A stretch of DNA of 64,000 bases, from NCBI GenBank assembly GCA_008360955.1, contig LUCM01000536.1:46932-110931 (forward strand). The letters run 5' to 3'. Every line of letters starts with the position of its first letter. Position 1 is the first letter of the stretch. The translations under genes and the position numbers were made by a program. The notes below the pieces were generated by a model, which was not told the DNA's origin, did no database searches, and saw only the letters and a list, made by a program, of their open reading frames with translations. Source of the stretch: Fasciolopsis buskii. Its lineage: Eukaryota; Platyhelminthes; Trematoda; Plagiorchiida; Fasciolidae. This document shows, in pieces, positions 60,690 to 64,000 of the stretch.

Positions 60690-60826
60690 GTCACCAATTC
60701 CCAGGAAGGGGGCCGCGGCCAGCAGAGGGCTGCTAAGTGGGGAGGTTGACCGGTGGTGGGAGGATTCGAACCCGCAACCTTCACGTCCGAACACGACGAC
60801 CTTATCCTCTTGGCCACCACCGGCCA
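60690..60826 (-). mobile_element. tRNA-derived SINE, family A
   Basis: On the minus strand: ggccggtggtggccaagagg, B box ggttcgaatcc (60772-60762), ccaccaccgg closing the stem, then tcaacctccccacttagcag and ccctctgctggccgcggccc. Close match to 57103-57232 in opposite orientation. Confidence 0.8.
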
Positions 60827-62699
60827 CCTACTGCGTAAAAGTTTAAACGAGTTACATTACCGTTGTTCAGACGCTCGGGTTGCAATACTACTATTTGAGT
60901 TTCAGTATGTGGATTCGAACCTGAGAAGCTTGGTAATGAGTCAATCACACACAGCTTACCAACCGGATTGTCTCGCAGACGAATTTTCATAGTTGTGTGG
61001 CATCAGCGTTACGTTCATGGGTGAGGAGATTCTCTAACGGAAACCGAAATGGAGCGAGCATTTCAAGTTGCAAACACCATTCAGAGTTGCATAGCCAAAA
61101 CTATTCAGAATTGTTTGTAGTGAAAAGCATAGAATAAGTCATAGAGTGGTTGAGTGTGAACATAGTTAACGCTTATTTTCGGCTTAGAGAACACTTTCAA
61201 ATGTGAAACGAAACACAGCGTACCGGCTGAGAAAAGAGGGACAAAGCATGTTTCGTGAAACACAAAATATCGAGATGTGAAGGAAATGGGCCCACTGTGT
61301 ACTTATATGTCTAAGTGTGCGAAATCGTACCAATAAGTTAAGGTGAAGTCGTCATACAGTTTGAGTAAAAACTGAAAGTGACTGACGGCAGTCGAATCCT
61401 TGGCCCCAGGACAAGTCTTCTGGATTAAGGCGGCAGTAGTATTCATAACAGTGATGGTATTAGTATTATGATTGGTAGTATTAGTAGGGAGGTTAATAGC
61501 AACTGTGTCAGCGATATTCATATCAACTCCTAACTCCGACTACAAGTCGGATGCGTGTGTGAAGAAACGTAATGGGTATTTGAGATCTAGCCTTATGCTT
61601 TTAGCTCCAACAGTATTCGAGAAGGTTGATTCGCGATAAATTAGGTTCTTGTAAACATCAGGACCCGCTCGAATAAATATGATTTTTCATCCTTAATGAT
61701 GAGTTATGCAACCTAATTGCTTTTCGAAATGAATGCTACCAATTCGACCCTCTCGTATTCGGCCACTTGCCGTCTGGGATGTCTAATGTCGAAAACTGCT
61801 AATACCATTACTACCATCGTTAATTTCTCGCTCACTTTCTGTTAAAGGGAATAATTTCGAATTTTTCAGACAGCTGCGATCCATTGAGTATCGATCGAGG
61901 AGGCTATTTTTGTCAGTTGCCCGAAAATCTACTGCATGTGGTCCTGAACCTTTGTTGAGTTCACCGCAAACGGACATCCTTCAAAAGAGGAGAAAAACAA
62001 ACATGGATGTGTTCCACATATACGGTCCATGAACTTTGATTCCAAAATGAAAACAAGGAGATCCCATTTTCACCTGGTTTAAATGAGTTAGTGCCGGGTA
62101 TTGTTGAAATGGTGTCACAGTTGAGAATGGTTCACTTTGTTTGGACTTTGTCTTGTGTCTGCACATAACAGCCTACTTAGACGTACGCCCGCGTATAGAC
62201 AATCACCAAGGTAGTATGATCAATGGCATGCAAACCATGGAGGACGGAAAAAGTTGATAATCTACTGTGTTGGTGAGAGAAGAGATAGAAAAAACGAACT
62301 GCACATCTTTTATCAATCCATAAATAATATAAAGAGGATGAATAAGTGGATACCTCAAAGCGGCCAATGACAACGGAGTGTGCTGCATGTGAGACGGTTG
62401 ATACGTTGTCCGCGTGAGAGCACCAATTTCTAATGCTAAATTCCAAAATAGGCCCAGCCTTTTCCGACACGGAAGGTTTTATTCTGGCTAAACATCGCTA
62501 AGTCTGTTCGTGTACGAGGGCATGATGAAAGATATATTTCAAGAAAGTCTAGTTTCCGTTAAAATGACGCACAACGTTTTTCCACACATTCCCGGCCGCG
62601 AAAGCAAACAATTTGTTAGTTATTAACAACCTAATGTTTGCATCGAAGTTTTTCACATGGAAGAACGGCAATAAGCCATCAATCGGTTTTGCGCTATTA

Positions 62700-63020
62700 G
62701 AAGCGTGTAGTGAGTCAACATTTTGTTACCAACATCACCTACTGTCTCCAACCAGCGCTTTGGAGGATCCCGTTGAATCCTACTCCAATTCACTGGTTCA
62801 AGATCCCATACGTCCTCCCATCTCATCTACTGGCCACCTCGAACCACCATCCAAACATTACTTGTCTCCAAGACGAACGTACAACGAATTGGGCCGGCGT
62901 TCAGTGGACATGATCAAAACACGTCCCAACCACCTCAACCTACTCTGATGCAGTACCTGGTCTAAAGACTGGACCTTGGAACCCAGCACTTTATACATAA
63001 ACTCTGAGTTACACGAAATT
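62700..63020 (-). mobile_element. RTE-type LINE, C-terminal end of ORF
   Basis: The minus frame reads GRISCNSEFMYKVLGS then SLDQVLHQSRLRWLGRVLIM and STERRP. This matches the conserved C-terminus of RTE-type proteins ('N-x-E-V-R-x-K-V-L-G ... L-x-Q-x-R-L-R-W-L-G-H-V-x-R-M'). In the next frame the element's last block can be followed (KRWLETVGDVGNK). Stops and frameshifts make it inactive. Confidence 0.75.
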
Positions 63021-64000
63021 CTCCCACCATCTTTTACCGATAGTACGAAAACAAACATGTGCAAACACCAAAGTCCTTCTCCAATAATTTTACTCCAGTA
63101 GCCGAGGCGAGTATTTGGCGCCTTAGTGGCATATCGGATCTCCATTGCTGTCGTGTGTTATGTTTCGCGTTTAAACGATAATCGATATCATGTGGACGTC
63201 ACACATGTCACAAATTAGCAAATAACCTATTCTGGCATTCTGTGGTGCCTCGAGTTAAACCTTTATCGACTATGCGAACTGCTAGTCGGACACAAACTTA
63301 GAGGCATGCTACCAACTCCAGAGCCATCATCTCCTTGCTCCCTGCCAAGCATATGATGGTGCCTCGAGCCAGAATCATTCCTAAATAGCATTCGAAGTTG
63401 CTTGGTCCATCACACCGATAAACACATTACTATCCGTTCAGAGGAATCGAAAAAATATGCAACTATTGATCATCACTCACGCAAGAACATCGTCCCGCAT
63501 ATTCTAGATTAGACAGTTCCATGTCAGAGAAAGCAAATAATCAATTCAATTTTCCCCAATTATGAGCAATGGGAGCCCAGTTCCAACACCCACTCTCATT
63601 GGTAAGATTCGGTAGAAGGGAAGTTAAATTGGCAGCAACCCTAACGAACATCAATTCCGGTGGTGAACTCGCGCGAAAAATTGCGCTAAAGGGCGAGAAC
63701 GAGGCTTTGTCGACTAGACATGCCAACGATTGGATGGTGAATGAATTTCTCTGGTACACTCCTCCACAAGAAGCCTCGTCACGAGACCGTTCAATCGCAC
63801 TAGTTTAGAAGACCATTTCAACTCAGGAAACAGACGTGGATCAAGGAACCGTGTGACATTTTCTAAGACCTGTCGCGAAAGTGAGGTGCCGCGTCCATAC
63901 ACCCCAACCGAACGGGACTGCATCTTCATTCACATGCACACACTTGCCACGAGTACTAGATAATCGGGTATTTTGTATTCGATGCTTATAAGATAATTGA
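63021..64000. other. No gene supported
   Basis: Two open frames of 71-79 codons overlap on opposite strands and show no motif. Some of it may be more of the decayed RTE element upstream of 63020 on the minus strand. Confidence 0.4.

Larger units (their letters stand above)
58706..62699. other. No gene supported
   Basis: It contains a CT-rich tract (59361-59391), a GT microsatellite (60135) and a minus-strand SINE (60690). No host exon or RT motif seen. Confidence 0.5.

Overview
The window looks like a stretch of a metazoan, most likely digenean fluke (Fasciola-like), genome. The reasons are multi-kilobase introns with GT-AG splice sites, an A+T-rich background, many microsatellites, relics of RTE, CR1/Jockey-type, Penelope-like and Gypsy-type retroelements, and several tRNA-derived SINEs. 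No bacterial-style genes, rRNA or CRISPR are present. The organism call is an inference; the sequence alone does not name a species.

One host gene is supported: a spectraplakin (dystonin/MACF1/shot family cytoskeletal crosslinker) on the minus strand, read right to left. I could build 13 exons whose splice phases join, apart from one missing step. In protein order: four tiny phase-0 exons (38626-38142) and two more phase-0 exons (35141-35046, 32750-32613) give spectrin-like helices of the plakin domain. The exon at 28185-27617 carries the plakin SH3 domain, broken by an insertion of about 89 residues. Exons 25448-25343, 25086-24927 and 22999-22917 continue the plakin domain, and 16416-16312 leads into a giant exon (12959-7112, about 1,950 codons, interrupted by a 937-N assembly gap). 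A final exon (5631-4398) has degenerate plectin/plakin repeats and ends at a stop codon. The N-terminal actin-binding CH domains would lie beyond the right edge. The C-terminal spectrin rod, EF-hands and GAS2 domain, if used, would lie beyond the left edge.

The most unusual host feature is the giant exon. It is disordered-looking but contains about 19 copies of a short motif centred on Q (forms such as TQT, VQT, VQVD), similar to the peptide that dynein light chain LC8 (DYNLL) binds in repeated arrays in other proteins. This would make it a possible multivalent LC8 scaffold inside a spectraplakin.

The introns and the 25 kb to the right of 38626 hold no convincing host exons. They contain decayed mobile elements (Gypsy-type RT at 2377-2760; CR1-like copies at 17390, 44600 and 58150; Penelope-like RT at 18130; RTE-type RT at 18876, 31885 and 62700), two tRNA-SINE families, microsatellites, and a 650-bp tandem duplication joined by a single N that is probably an assembly artefact.
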